Below are positions 52,417 to 62,344 of a DNA stretch of 64,000 nt, piece after piece (within the stretch, counting starts at the first letter, position 1; each line of letters starts with the position of its first letter). The notes under the pieces were generated by a model. It had not been told where the DNA came from and searched no databases. It was given only the letters and a program-made list of their open reading frames with translations. The DNA lies in contig OX638294.1 in the NCBI GenBank assembly GCA_951812325.1, forward strand, positions 2,024,859-2,088,858. Reading direction: 5' to 3'. Made by a program: the position numbers and the translations under genes. This stretch comes from an uncultured Thermoanaerobaculia bacterium (lineage in GTDB: Bacteria; Acidobacteriota; Thermoanaerobaculia; Multivoradales; Multivoraceae).

Positions 52417-53652
52417 TCAGAGGTCGGAAGCGGTCGCAGGCGTCCGCAGGGTTTCAATGAACTGGGCCAGTGTCTGGATCTCGGGGCGGGCCTCGGCAGG
52501 GTACTTCGCCAGCCGCTTCTTCGGGACGACAAGCCTGACACCAGCGTCCCTCATCTCCCGGAACTGATTCATGGACACGCCTTCCTGCAGGGTGAGCAAG
52601 TGCTTCTCCGGCACACGATCCGCCTCGTTGAGAATCTGTCGCCAGCGGTCCTTGCAGGTCGTCTTCACGGCGAGCATCCGCAGTTGATCGGCCGGGAAGT
52701 CGGGTTTCCGGTACGCCTTCTCGGACGGGAACAGGAAGTCGGGGCGCTTCCCCTTCTCGGTGATCGGACCATGCGCAAAGTGGCGATTCTCGCGAAAGTC
52801 CTCCTCAAGAAGAATCTCGCGGATGTGGAGCTCCAAGGATCGCCCGGAGCGGGACTTGCGACGCTGGAGGATCCGTTGGGCCACGCCGACGAACTCCTCG
52901 ATGGTCTTGAATCCTCCACGGATGAGCGGTAGTTCCACGGCTTCCTCGACGCTCCGAAAGAGCTCGTACTCGCAGTTTCTGCGGGTCAGCAGGCGCTCGT
53001 CAGGCCCTTCGTGGCGGCTCCGCGGCCTCAGTTCAACCGTCTTTCGGATGATGGTAGCGCAGTCGGGAAAGGTCGTGAGCCACTCCGGTGGAATCTGGTC
53101 GGCTGTCAGCCAGCAATCCCCAGCGCGCTTCGAGCGCTGCCAGCCGGGAGGGAGAAAGGACCCGGAAAGCACGATCAAGCCGGCGCCGGGCTCAACGGGG
53201 CCGACGCAGTCCTCAACAAGGATCTCTTCCTCAGGATCCCGGCAGATCCAGACGTTGCAGGCGGGCCCGCCAGCAATCGCTCCCTCCCGGAAGGCGAACA
53301 CGGTGAGTGCACCGGTATTGCACGGATCAAGGAAGGCCGAACCGCGGCCACCGAACCGGGTCAAGCGCGTTTCGTTCCGGGTGCCGCCCCGCAACCTGTT
53401 GTTGTACCAGATGGCCTTGGGCTCGTGCTGTTCAGCATGGGAACTGACGTGAGCGACAAACCGCACACACGGGTTGCCTTCATCCGGTTTGTTCAGGGAG
53501 GGAAACACCCGAAAGAGAAGCTTCCTGGGGAGGTAGGGCCCAGCCTGATGACTCTTGTTCGCCGCCGTGTCGTTTCGAGAAAGGCGTTTCACATACCAGA
53601 CGCCGGCGACGGTGGAGTGCCCTTCGAGCCACTCTGCCAGTCGAGAACTCAC
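52417..53652 (-). CDS. EcoRII-like type II restriction endonuclease
   Basis: The GTG at 53652 overlaps the Vsr stop (GTGA) and follows AAGGGGG; the protein is 411 residues. The N-terminal half (RLAEWLEGHSTVAGVWYVKR, FPSLNKPDEGNPCVRFVAHV, AIWYNNRLRGGTRNETRLTR) matches the EcoRII effector/DNA-binding domain. The C-terminal half has the EcoRII catalytic PD-(D/E)xK region: SLELHIREILLEEDF, KRPDFLFPSEKAY (about 303-315) and LAVKTTCKDRWRQILNEADR. EcoRII cuts CCWGG and needs a second site for activation. The neighbouring Dcm-like methylase and Vsr both fit CCWGG, so that site is the best guess. Confidence 0.87.
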   Translation of the reverse strand: MSSRLAEWLEGHSTVAGVWYVKRLSRNDTAANKSHQAGPYLPRKLLFRVFPSLNKPDEGNPCVRFVAHVSSHAEQHEPKAIWYNNRLRGGTRNETRLTRFGGRGSAFLDPCNTGALTVFAFREGAIAGGPACNVWICRDPEEEILVEDCVGPVEPGAGLIVLSGSFLPPGWQRSKRAGDCWLTADQIPPEWLTTFPDCATIIRKTVELRPRSRHEGPDERLLTRRNCEYELFRSVEEAVELPLIRGGFKTIEEFVGVAQRILQRRKSRSGRSLELHIREILLEEDFRENRHFAHGPITEKGKRPDFLFPSEKAYRKPDFPADQLRMLAVKTTCKDRWRQILNEADRVPEKHLLTLQEGVSMNQFREMRDAGVRLVVPKKRLAKYPAEARPEIQTLAQFIETLRTPATASDL

Positions 53653-54107
53653 CGCGGCACCCCCTTGATCTCGCCCGAAGGGCTCCCGGAGCGCAGCCAC
53701 TTCACGACCCGCTCAAGGAGGTCTGCAGTCCCAAGACGGGCACGACCCTTGAGGGCACATTCCCAAACCGTCAATACGCGCCAGCCGCCGGCCTCGAGCT
53801 CGCCCCTGGCCTCCCGGTCCCGCTCCCGCGTGCGTCCGATCTTCCGCCGCCAGAAGTCCGCCCTGGACGCCGGCCACTTGAACAGATGGCAGTCGTGACC
53901 GTGCCAGAAGCAGCCGTTCACGAGAACAACGGCGTTGAGTCCCGGAAACACCAGGTCCGGCCGCCCGGGAAGCTCCGGATCGTGGAGCCGATAGCGAAAG
54001 CCCATTGCGTGAAGCCCGCGCCTTACGGTCATCTCCGGCCGGGTGTCTTTCCCGCGAATGCCAGACATCATGCGACTGCGGGTGGCATTGTCGACGACGT
54101 CAGCCAA
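53649..54107 (-). CDS. vsr: Very short patch repair endonuclease Vsr
   Basis: A 152-residue protein: [20 protein letters not shown] (the R-S-x-x-M-S-x-I motif), [40 protein letters not shown] (catalytic Asp), and CFWHGHDC with H-x-H and Cys for zinc binding. Vsr nicks next to T:G mismatches that arise when 5-methylcytosine deaminates, so it belongs with a C5 methylase. Its start overlaps the methylase end by 8 bp and its end overlaps the nuclease by 4 bp. Complete. Confidence 0.95.
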   Translation of the reverse strand: MADVVDNATRSRMMSGIRGKDTRPEMTVRRGLHAMGFRYRLHDPELPGRPDLVFPGLNAVVLVNGCFWHGHDCHLFKWPASRADFWRRKIGRTRERDREARGELEAGGWRVLTVWECALKGRARLGTADLLERVVKWLRSGSPSGEIKGVPR

Positions 54108-55281
54108 CGAGGGGCAGTTGCCTCCCCGACACTCTTGTCGACTGCTCTGCGCCCGTGAGCCAAGGGACCATCAGGCCCGCAACCGCCTCCACACAGGGGA
54201 CAGCGACTGCGTTCCCGAACTGTCTGTAAGCCTGAGTGTCGGATACCGGAATGACGAATTCACGCCCTTGGGGGTCATCGAAGCCCATGAGCCGGGCGCA
54301 TTCTCTAGGCGTGAGTCGCCGCGGATTGCCTTCGGCCTGCCGGATCAGAATCTCGGAACCGTCCTTGAAATAGCGGGCCGAGAGCGTTCTGGCAACATCA
54401 TCTGGACCGACGAGCCCGAAACCGAAGCCGTTTCCGGCTGCCCGGTGCTTGCGGGCGTACGCCTGAAGGTACGTCCAAAGTCGGTCCGACAGCGTGTAGC
54501 GCTCGCTGACCGTTGCAGCTGACCCCTCCGTCCACGGCGGCTCTGGCGACTCGGCGCCGTCCTCAGAATGGAGAACCGAACCGAGCACCGGTCCACCATC
54601 ATCAGGCAGAACGACATCGTCGAACGAGAAGTCGTTCGGCTCCCGGAAGCCGGCAATGAAGATTCGCTCGCGGTGCTGGGGCACCCAATTCCGTGCATCC
54701 AGCACACGCCAGTCCACGTAGTAGCCCAGCTCGTCCCTCAGGGTCCGCCGAATGACCCGGAACGTTCTGCCGCGATCGTGGCCGACGAGGTTCTTCACGT
54801 TCTCCAGCAAGAACGCCTTCGGACGATGGTGCTCGATGATCCGTGCGATATCGAAAAAGAGAGTTCCCTGCGCCTCACATCGGAAGCCGTGGGGCCTGCG
54901 CAAGGCGTTCTTCTTCGACACGCCTGCGATGGAGAACGGCTGGCAGGGGAAGCCGGCAAGTAGCAGGTCGTGCGACGGGATGTCCTCCGCAGCCACCTTC
55001 GTGATGTCACCGTGAATCTCGTGCTCGCAGGCGTAGTTGGCGCGATAGGTCTCCTGGGCGAACCGGTTCCACTCGCTCGTGAAGACACAGGAGCCTCCAA
55101 GCGGCTCAAAGGCCTTGCGCATGCCACCGATGCCGGCGAACAGGTCGATGAAGGTGAAGGGCGCCGACGCTGACGGTCGGTCCCCTGTCACGCCCGAGGT
55201 TGGGGCGTCGCGGAGGCCGAGTGCGCCCGTTGCAGCCGCCATGGCCTCGGACTGGCTCGTCGCCGTCGTCACCGCCACCAT
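54100..55281 (-). CDS. Dcm/EcoRII-like DNA (cytosine-5)-methyltransferase
   Basis: I take the ATG at 55281 (393 residues); ATG 55242 is an alternative. All C5-methylase motifs are present: [20 protein letters not shown] (SAM site), [20 protein letters not shown] (catalytic Cys), [53 protein letters not shown], and [20 protein letters not shown]. The segment [20 protein letters not shown], then [11 protein letters not shown], is very close to E. coli Dcm, predicting CCWGG. It is first of a six-gene operon, so the host is protected before the nuclease is made. Separated by about 90 bp from the MFS gene upstream. Confidence 0.93.
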   Translation of the reverse strand: MVAVTTATSQSEAMAAATGALGLRDAPTSGVTGDRPSASAPFTFIDLFAGIGGMRKAFEPLGGSCVFTSEWNRFAQETYRANYACEHEIHGDITKVAAEDIPSHDLLLAGFPCQPFSIAGVSKKNALRRPHGFRCEAQGTLFFDIARIIEHHRPKAFLLENVKNLVGHDRGRTFRVIRRTLRDELGYYVDWRVLDARNWVPQHRERIFIAGFREPNDFSFDDVVLPDDGGPVLGSVLHSEDGAESPEPPWTEGSAATVSERYTLSDRLWTYLQAYARKHRAAGNGFGFGLVGPDDVARTLSARYFKDGSEILIRQAEGNPRRLTPRECARLMGFDDPQGREFVIPVSDTQAYRQFGNAVAVPCVEAVAGLMVPWLTGAEQSTRVSGRQLPLVG

Positions 55282-55371
55282 TCCCCCACTCGATGCCACA
55301 CACGAGTAGTCTACAGGGAGGGCGCGGACCGCTTCTGCGCGACAGCGCACCCGCACGCTTGTGGCTACTCC

Positions 55372-56640
55372 CTACTTCTGGTCCGCCGCGGCCTCTTGGA
55401 CTGTGCGCCGGGGGTCCACCGTGCGGATCATCCGCCGGAGCGCCAGGAGATGCAGGACGGTGGAGACCAGGAAGACGCTCTCGACCGGGGCCACCAGGCT
55501 GATCAATCCCGCACCCAGAGACCCTGCGACCGCCGCCGCCTCGGAGAGTGAGTGGGTGGCCGCAATCCGCATCGGGCGGTCGCGCTCGCGTCCGAACTCA
55601 AGCACCAGGTTCTGTGACGCGAGCAGCACACCGCTCAGGCCGGCGCCAACGAACAGGAAGACCGCGTATGCGACGGTGACGACCGGCGCCCACAGGACGA
55701 GCAGGCTCCCCGCAATCCAGGCGCCGAGCGCCAGCACGAAGACGGCGCGGAAGCCGGAGCGGTCGCCCAGGAGCCCCCACATCAAGGCGCAGACCGACTG
55801 CGCCGCCACGAAGGCGACGGTCAAACCGGCAAGACGCGCTCCCGTGACACCGAATCGCTCGCTAACCAGCACGACGTAGAAGGGCAGCGCGCCCCGGGCT
55901 GCACTGGTGAGCAGTCGCGCCTCCAGGAAGCCCGCGAAGTGGCGGTCCGAGCGCAGGAGTTGCGGCAGCCGGCCGAGCCGGCCGCGCAAGCTCAGTCCAG
56001 CCGCGTGCACATCGACCGCGGCGGGCTCCCTGATCAGCGCCATGAAGGAAAGTCCGACCGAGGCCAGCACGGCGGCGCCCAGGAAGGTCAGACCGTAGCC
56101 CCGGGGAAATCCGTGGCGCTCCAGGACCCAACCGGCGACGATCGACAACAGGATCACCGAAACGCCGGCGCTCAGGTTGCGTGTCCCCTGTAGTCGTCCA
56201 CGACGGCGGACAGGCACCGACTTCGCGAACAGCAGGTTGAACACGACCATCTGCATGCCGCTCGACAGGCCCCACAAGACCAGTACCGGCCAGACCAGGA
56301 ACACCGCCGCTTCGACCGGCGCGAACAGCGCCAGCAGAGCGAGGACGAAGACCTGCAGCCGCATCAGTCCGCCGAACAGGACCGCGGCCCACTTCACATG
56401 GCTGCGGTGCTCCGCCAGCGCGGCACTGAGCAGCGGCGAGACGAACATCCCCAGGCTCTGGCATGCCGCAGCCGCACCCACCGCCAGACTCGAACCCGTC
56501 AACAGGTGGATGTAGGTCGGCAGGAAGGTCGGCGCCTGGAGCAGGCGAAACCCCGTCATGCCGAGCAGGCCGTGGGCGAGCAGGGCGGCGTAGTTGCGCC
56601 GCCGGTCGAGGCGGCTGTGACCTCGATCGTCGGAGGGCAT
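55372..56640 (-). CDS. MFS transporter
   Basis: A 422-residue inner-membrane protein with about twelve hydrophobic segments, start at the ATG at 56640. LLAHGLLGMTGFRLLQAPTF, VGAAAACQSLGMFVSPLLSA, VWPVLVLWGLSSGMQMVVFN, LTVAFVAAQSVCALMWGLLG and FVGAGLSGVLLASQNLVLEF mark both halves; the loop KSVPVRRRGRLQGTRNLSAG is the cytoplasmic inter-helix motif. The substrate is not evident; the layout is that of single-component efflux or sugar-type MFS proteins. An upstream frame extends to 56712 through a CGCATG-rich repeat (RRCMRRCMRR) but lacks a ribosome site. Unrelated to the restriction genes downstream, as far as can be seen. Confidence 0.83.
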   Translation of the reverse strand: MPSDDRGHSRLDRRRNYAALLAHGLLGMTGFRLLQAPTFLPTYIHLLTGSSLAVGAAAACQSLGMFVSPLLSAALAEHRSHVKWAAVLFGGLMRLQVFVLALLALFAPVEAAVFLVWPVLVLWGLSSGMQMVVFNLLFAKSVPVRRRGRLQGTRNLSAGVSVILLSIVAGWVLERHGFPRGYGLTFLGAAVLASVGLSFMALIREPAAVDVHAAGLSLRGRLGRLPQLLRSDRHFAGFLEARLLTSAARGALPFYVVLVSERFGVTGARLAGLTVAFVAAQSVCALMWGLLGDRSGFRAVFVLALGAWIAGSLLVLWAPVVTVAYAVFLFVGAGLSGVLLASQNLVLEFGRERDRPMRIAATHSLSEAAAVAGSLGAGLISLVAPVESVFLVSTVLHLLALRRMIRTVDPRRTVQEAAADQK

Positions 56641-56802
56641 GCTGGACCTGAACGAAGGTAGCAGAATGGCTCCAGACTTCCGCCGCATGCAGCGCCGCAT
56701 GCACCGCCGCATGCATCGCAGTGAGTGGAAGGGCCTTGATGCAGAGGTCGCGATGCACTACCGCAGCCGCTGCGACTTCGGCACTCTAGTAAGGTCCCGG
56801 GC

Positions 56803-57138
56803 GTGGCCTTGACGGACCACCAGAGGCCAAACGGCGTTCACGAGATCTTCCATCGCCTGGTGCGGTGCATTCCCGAGGGCCGCGTCGCCACCTACGGCCA
56901 GATCGCCGCTCTCGCCGAGCGTCCCCGCAATGCCCGGCAGGTGGGAACTGCCCTCGCCCGGTTGGGCGACGACACGGTGCCCTGGCACCGGGTGGTCAAC
57001 GCCCGCGGCGAGGTCAGCGAACGGGGTCTCGACCCTTTGGAGAGCACCGACCGGCAGCGCTTCCTGCTCGAGCAGGAGGGCGTCGTGTTCAACCGGCGCG
57101 GCCGAATCGACCTGGACCGCTTCGGGTGGGCGCCATGA
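56803..57138 (+). CDS. Alkyltransferase-like DNA-repair protein (Cys replaced by Trp)
   Basis: A 111-residue protein starting at a GTG. It has the DNA-binding half of O6-alkylguanine-DNA alkyltransferase (PEGRVATYGQIAALAERPRN, ARQVGTALARL, and HRVVNARGEVS). The active-site PCHR is PWHR here (W61). Such alkyltransferase-like proteins cannot accept alkyl groups but bind O6-alkylguanine and flag it for nucleotide excision repair. Its length is that of a stand-alone ATL. The stop overlaps the ATG of the formylglycine-generating enzyme by ATGA, so the two genes are co-translated although their functions differ. Confidence 0.88.
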   Translation: MALTDHQRPNGVHEIFHRLVRCIPEGRVATYGQIAALAERPRNARQVGTALARLGDDTVPWHRVVNARGEVSERGLDPLESTDRQRFLLEQEGVVFNRRGRIDLDRFGWAP

Positions 57139-58076
57139 CCGCGCGACGCCGCCGATGCCTGCCGGCGCTCCTGGCTGCCGTCGGAATTGCGATCGTTCTC
57201 GGCTGCGGCGCCGACCCGGAACCCCCACCTGCGGCGAAACCCGTACAAGGCTCCCCCGCGGCGCCGCAGTCTCGGCCCGAAGGTCCGGCCGACGGTCCGC
57301 CCGAAGGGATGGTCCGCGTACCCGGGGGCGCCATCTCCCGCTCGGGAGGAGCACTCGAGGTCGCGTCCTTCGACCTGGACATCCACGAGGTGACGAACCT
57401 GGACTTCGCCGCCTTCGTCGAGGCGACCGGATTCGTGACCGAAGCCGAGCGTTGGGGCTGGTCCCTCGTCTTCCACCCTGAAGCCACCAACGACCCCGAC
57501 GAGGAACAGCGGGTCGCGGGAACGCCATGGTGGCTGAGCGTCAACGATGCCGACTGGCGACATCCCAAGGGGCCAGGCTCCGAGGCCGAGCCCGAGCTCC
57601 CCGTCGTCCACGTCAGTTGGGGAGACGCCGTCGCTTTCTGCGAATGGAGCGGAAAGCGGTTGCCGACGGAGGCCGAGTGGGACCTCGCCGCAGCCGCCGG
57701 CAACGACGGCGCCGGGCAGGCGCAATACCCCTGGGGCGACGAGCCCGCTCCCGACGGGCGCTGGGTCGCCAACGTCTGGCAGGGTGACCAATTCCCGGCT
57801 CGGGATGAGGTGACCGATGGGCACGACTACCTGGCGCCGGTCGGTTCCTATCCGCCGAACGCACTCGGCGTCTTCGACCTGGGCGGCAACGTCTGGGAGT
57901 GGGTCGACGACTGGTACCGGCCCGGCGGCGCCGGAGGTTTCAAGGTCCTCAAGGGCGGCTCCTGGCTCTGCGCCGCGAGCTACTGCGAGGGTTACCGGAA
58001 CGCGAACCGCAACAGCTCGGCCCCCGACTCCGGCCTCGACAACACCGGCTTCCGCTGCGCCCAAAGCCTGCGCTAG
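57135..58076 (+). CDS. Formylglycine-generating enzyme (sulfatase-modifying)
   Basis: A 313-residue lipoprotein-like enzyme (signal LLAAVGIAIVLGCGADP) that oxidises the active-site Cys of sulfatases to formylglycine. EMVRVPGG-type start (GMVRVPGGAISRSGGALEVA), VVHVSWGDAVAFCEWSGKRL, PTEAEWDLAAAAGN, YPWGDEPAPDGRW and GVFDLGGNVWEWVDDWYRPG are SUMF1/FGE hallmarks. GGSWLCAASYC provides both catalytic cysteines (C279, C284, spaced by five as in human FGE), so it is a true modifier rather than an EgtB- or regulator-type relative. It could serve the CNPSR sulfatase at 35795. Export means it acts in the periplasm or at the membrane. Confidence 0.88.
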   Translation: MTARRRRCLPALLAAVGIAIVLGCGADPEPPPAAKPVQGSPAAPQSRPEGPADGPPEGMVRVPGGAISRSGGALEVASFDLDIHEVTNLDFAAFVEATGFVTEAERWGWSLVFHPEATNDPDEEQRVAGTPWWLSVNDADWRHPKGPGSEAEPELPVVHVSWGDAVAFCEWSGKRLPTEAEWDLAAAAGNDGAGQAQYPWGDEPAPDGRWVANVWQGDQFPARDEVTDGHDYLAPVGSYPPNALGVFDLGGNVWEWVDDWYRPGGAGGFKVLKGGSWLCAASYCEGYRNANRNSSAPDSGLDNTGFRCAQSLR

Positions 58077-58149
58077 AAAGACCGGGACCTTGGAAGACCA
58101 GCAGACCGGTTTCCCACAGCTACCACAGCCTCGACGACTACTCGCCTCT

Positions 58150-58285
58150 CGGACGGCCTCGGACAGGGACCAGAATTCACCCAGCAAGGGTACAGGTGCG
58201 CCCGCTGACGGGCGCACGGACTGATTCGCGGGCGGCGCGGGTCCGCGCCACCCGGGTTCCGGCCGGCATCCGGCGCGAAGCGCCG
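58150..58285. repeat. Dispersed hairpin repeat downstream of the FGE gene
   Basis: Shares GGACAGGGACCAGAAT and the following ~100 bp with 26578-26700. The stem (58230-58240 with 58243-58253) is 11 bp with one C-A mismatch. It continues into GGCATCCGGCGCGAAGCGCC (58262 onward), a second stem-forming motif also present in coding DNA near 28615-28640. Confidence 0.75.
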
Positions 58286-58466
58286 GTCTCCGGACCTCCT
58301 GCCGCGCAAGCTCGCATGGACCAAGCCGCATTGAACCGGATGCCGGACGGACGAACGGCGCCCGGTTCTCCGCGCCAGCGACGCTGCGCGGCGCGTCCTC
58401 TTCAACGAAGTTTCAGAAAGTCATGAAACTTCCAATAGTTCAGTATTGGCTCGAAAAGAAAAACCG

Positions 58467-58494
58467 TTGGCGGCACGCAAACTCGTGCTACCTT
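58467..58494 (+). promoter_or_regulatory. Possible sigma-70 promoter before the HMG-CoA synthase gene
   Basis: TTGGCG (58467-58472) and TACCTT (58489-58494), 16 bp apart, lie in a locally A/T-rich stretch (58415-58500) about 100 bp before the ATG at 58592. The match to consensus is moderate. The rest of 58286-58591 holds no gene. Confidence 0.35.
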
Positions 58495-58591
58495 GTCCGG
58501 GCTCATTCTTTCGTAGTGGACGACTCGACACCCGTTCGCCGCGAATCCACCGACCGGCGCCCATCAGGCGCCAGGGCTTCCGGACAAACTG

Positions 58592-59695
<1,104 letters not shown>

Positions 59696-59726
59696 CCCTG
59701 GCCTGGCCTGAAGTTCCGGGGCCTCT

Positions 59727-59744
59727 GCCGCCCCTTTGGGCGGC
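59727..59744. terminator. Hairpin between convergent HMG-CoA synthase and M28 peptidase genes
   Basis: GCCGCCC, loop CTTT, GGGCGGC is a perfect 7-bp GC stem between stops at 59695 (+) and 59744 (-). There is no long T run, so it may be a weak or bidirectional terminator. Confidence 0.55.
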
Positions 59745-62344
59745 TACGGTTCCCGGGACGCCGTGGCCAGCGCCATTCTCTGCAACTGCTCCGCGTACTC
59801 ATCCAGCACGAGAGCGGCGATATCGATCTGGGTCTGGGCCTTGGCCCATTCACCCTCCTCGATCGCCTCCCGAACTCCCGGCAGCGTCTTGACGCCGTAA
59901 CCGGTGTAGAGACCGGGCGAGTACAGGTGGTGGCGAAACCAGGGACGGCCCGGCAGGCCGTGCGCCCGCGTCAGCAGCCGTTCGCTGCCCACGATCAGTC
60001 CATCCAACTCGGCCTGGACGTCCTCGCCGCCGAACCGCGCCGCCGCGGCCAGCGACTCGTCGGCCGACCGCGCGGCCCGCACCAGCCGGTCGTGCGCGTT
60101 CCTGAGCGGCGCGAAGTTCAGATACGGCGCGGGCGCCTGCGCTTCGGGTTCCACGTAGGGCCGAGTTGGATCCGCCGCCAGCAGGAAGTCGCCGTTCCTC
60201 ACCAGACCGGCCTCCCGTGCCAGCCGCTCACGCTCGCTCGCAGCCAGTTCCGCGACCTCGTCGATGTAGCGGCCGACGGTCGCCGCAGTGGCGCCGAACT
60301 CGAACGGCAGCACGTCGGCATTGGCCAGCCGCAGCGTGAGCCGGAGGCCCGTGCGCGCCAGCGCGGCGCCATAGACGGCGCCCGGGTCGACGAACCGCCG
60401 GTAGAAATCGAAGGTGTCGAACGCGGTGTGGTACTCGCCGCCCGAGGACTCGCCGCCGTAGCCGACGTTGAGCGAGGACACGCCGAGGTGCTGGAGAAAC
60501 GGCGAGTAGTCGGAACCTGAACCCAGGGCGGAGATGCGCAGCCGGTCCGAGGCCTGAAGCCTCTCGTACTCGGCCTGGGTTCCGCGGACGCGCCGCGCCG
60601 CGCGCAGACGTTCGCCGACGCTGACCCCGGTCTGCGGATCCTCGACGTCGTTCGCGACCTGGTTGACCAGGGTCTCCAGGGCGTGCGATCCGCCGGCGCG
60701 CAGGAAGCCGCGGCTGTTCGAGTCCGAGTTGATGTAGACCGCCGCATGCTCGCGAAGCTCGTCGGCGTGGTGCTCCGCCCACTCGGTGGAGCCGAGCAGG
60801 CCCGGCTCTTCCGCATCCCAGGCGGCGTACACGATCGTGCGACGGGGCCGGCGCCCCTCCCTCGCCAGCCGGCCGACGGCCTGAGCCTCGGCCAGCAGAC
60901 CGATCAGGCCGCTGATCGGATCCCGGGCGCCGATGACCCAGGCATCGTGGTGGTTGCCCCGCAGGATCCACTGGTCCGGCCGTTCGCTTCCCGGCAGCCG
61001 GGCGATCACGTTGTGCGCCGGCGCGAGGCTCCAGTCGAACTCGAGCTGCAGCCGCACGCGGGCAGGGCTGGGGCCGATCCGGTAGGTGATCGGAAGACCG
61101 CCTCGCCAATCGGCAGGCGCCGTCTCGCCGCCCAGCGCCTCGAGCAGCGGCTGCGCGTCCCGCCAGGAGATGGGCAGCACGGGGATCTGCATCAGCGTCT
61201 CGGCATCGCCGCGTTCGAGCCGGGTCGCGTCTTCCGTGGCGCCCCTCATCGGCGTCAACGGATCGCCGGGCCGGACGGGCAGGTCCAGGACCGAGCCCCG
61301 CTGGACCGCGCTCTCGTGCTTGAACGAGCCGTCCGGGTACGCGCCGCCCTGGCTGTAGCCGTCGTCGCCGGGATCGTTGAAGATCAGGCAACCGACCGCC
61401 CCGCGCTCGAAGGCGACCTTCGGCTTGATGCCGCGCCAGGAACCGCCGTAGCGGGCGATCACGATGCGCCCGCGGACATCGATTCCGAGCCGTTCGAGCA
61501 CCTCGTAGTCAGCCGGAATGCCACGATTCACGTAGACCAGTTCCGCGGTCACGTCGCCATCGGCCGAGAAGGCGTTGAACGGAGGCAGCCCCTCGGCAAC
61601 CGCGGTCTCCGTCGTGCCGTCCCCCGCCGCCGGCTCCTCGATCAGGGACGCCTCGAACCGGGTCGGCTCGAGCAGCGTCAGCGAACGCCGACGGGGCGTC
61701 GGGAACAGGACGTGGTACGTCTCGATCCCGGCCTCGAAACCCCACTCCCTGAACCGCTCCACCATCCAGCGCGCGTTCGCCTCGGCCTGGGGCGAGCCGG
61801 CATGATGCGGCCGCGGCGTCATCCCGCGGCTCCATTCCAGAAGATCCTCAGGCGCGATCCAGGCGTCTGCCCGCTCCTCCATGTCCCGCTGGACGGCGGC
61901 CCGTTCGGGATCAAAGCCAATCAGGTCCTGGGCGGCCGCCGGCGCCGCAACCACGGCCAGAGCGAGAGCCGGCAGCAACCCCAGGCAGGGGCTCGACCCG
62001 CGGGATCCCCTTTGAGACGGCGCCGCGGCCACGGCGGCCCTTGCGAGAGCCCGCAGCAACCCCAGGCAGCGCTTCGAGCCGCGGGACGCCTCCCGGCACG
62101 GCGCCGCGGCCACGGCGGCCCGCGCGAGAGCCGGCAGCAATCCCAAGCAGTGCTTCGAGCCGCGGGACCCCTTCCGGGACGGCGCCGCGGCAACGGCGAC
62201 CCGCGCGAGAGCCGGCAGCAAACCCAGGCCGCTCTTCGAGCCGCGGGACGCCCCCCGGGACCGCGCCGCGGCCACGGCCTGCGCGACGCCGTAGACCCCG
62301 ATCACCCGGTTGCCCTCCGCGAGAGCCCGCAGCAACCCTCTCAC
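59744..62344 (-). CDS. Secreted M28 (glutamate carboxypeptidase II-like) peptidase
   Basis: An 866-residue protein starting at a GTG that overlaps the folD stop (GTGA). The first ~150 residues repeat a signal-like core (CLGLLPALARAAVAAAP) four times before a cleavage-like APAAAQD. Then come the M28 N-terminal part, a PA domain (VYVNRGIPADYEVLERLGID, GRIVIARYGGSWRGIKPKVA) and the peptidase with zinc ligands in RGNHHDAWVIGARDPISG, YAAWDAEEPGLLGSTEWAEH, YINSDSNS and GGEYHTAFDTFDFY. A TfR-like dimerisation domain closes it (LNFAPLRNAHDRLVRAARSA). The architecture is that of PSMA/NAALADase. It probably trims peptides in the periplasm. Confidence 0.87.
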   Translation of the reverse strand: MRGLLRALAEGNRVIGVYGVAQAVAAARSRGASRGSKSGLGLLPALARVAVAAAPSRKGSRGSKHCLGLLPALARAAVAAAPCREASRGSKRCLGLLRALARAAVAAAPSQRGSRGSSPCLGLLPALALAVVAAPAAAQDLIGFDPERAAVQRDMEERADAWIAPEDLLEWSRGMTPRPHHAGSPQAEANARWMVERFREWGFEAGIETYHVLFPTPRRRSLTLLEPTRFEASLIEEPAAGDGTTETAVAEGLPPFNAFSADGDVTAELVYVNRGIPADYEVLERLGIDVRGRIVIARYGGSWRGIKPKVAFERGAVGCLIFNDPGDDGYSQGGAYPDGSFKHESAVQRGSVLDLPVRPGDPLTPMRGATEDATRLERGDAETLMQIPVLPISWRDAQPLLEALGGETAPADWRGGLPITYRIGPSPARVRLQLEFDWSLAPAHNVIARLPGSERPDQWILRGNHHDAWVIGARDPISGLIGLLAEAQAVGRLAREGRRPRRTIVYAAWDAEEPGLLGSTEWAEHHADELREHAAVYINSDSNSRGFLRAGGSHALETLVNQVANDVEDPQTGVSVGERLRAARRVRGTQAEYERLQASDRLRISALGSGSDYSPFLQHLGVSSLNVGYGGESSGGEYHTAFDTFDFYRRFVDPGAVYGAALARTGLRLTLRLANADVLPFEFGATAATVGRYIDEVAELAASERERLAREAGLVRNGDFLLAADPTRPYVEPEAQAPAPYLNFAPLRNAHDRLVRAARSADESLAAAARFGGEDVQAELDGLIVGSERLLTRAHGLPGRPWFRHHLYSPGLYTGYGVKTLPGVREAIEEGEWAKAQTQIDIAALVLDEYAEQLQRMALATASREP
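61940..62340 (-). repeat. 81-bp in-frame tandem repeats of signal-peptide coding DNA
   Basis: Copies of an 81-bp (27-codon) unit recur with exact spacing; the GGCGCCGCGG landmark is at 62019, 62100, 62181 and, with one change, 62262. Each encodes SRGSKxCLGLLxALARxAVA plus AAP. The last copy precedes the mature M28 peptidase. Because the period is a multiple of three, the frame is kept. Confidence 0.9.

Noticed and set aside
55282..55356. N-terminal extension of the methylase to 55356
   Set aside because: The extra residues have no family similarity and no ribosome site; the ATG at 55281 or 55242 is more likely.
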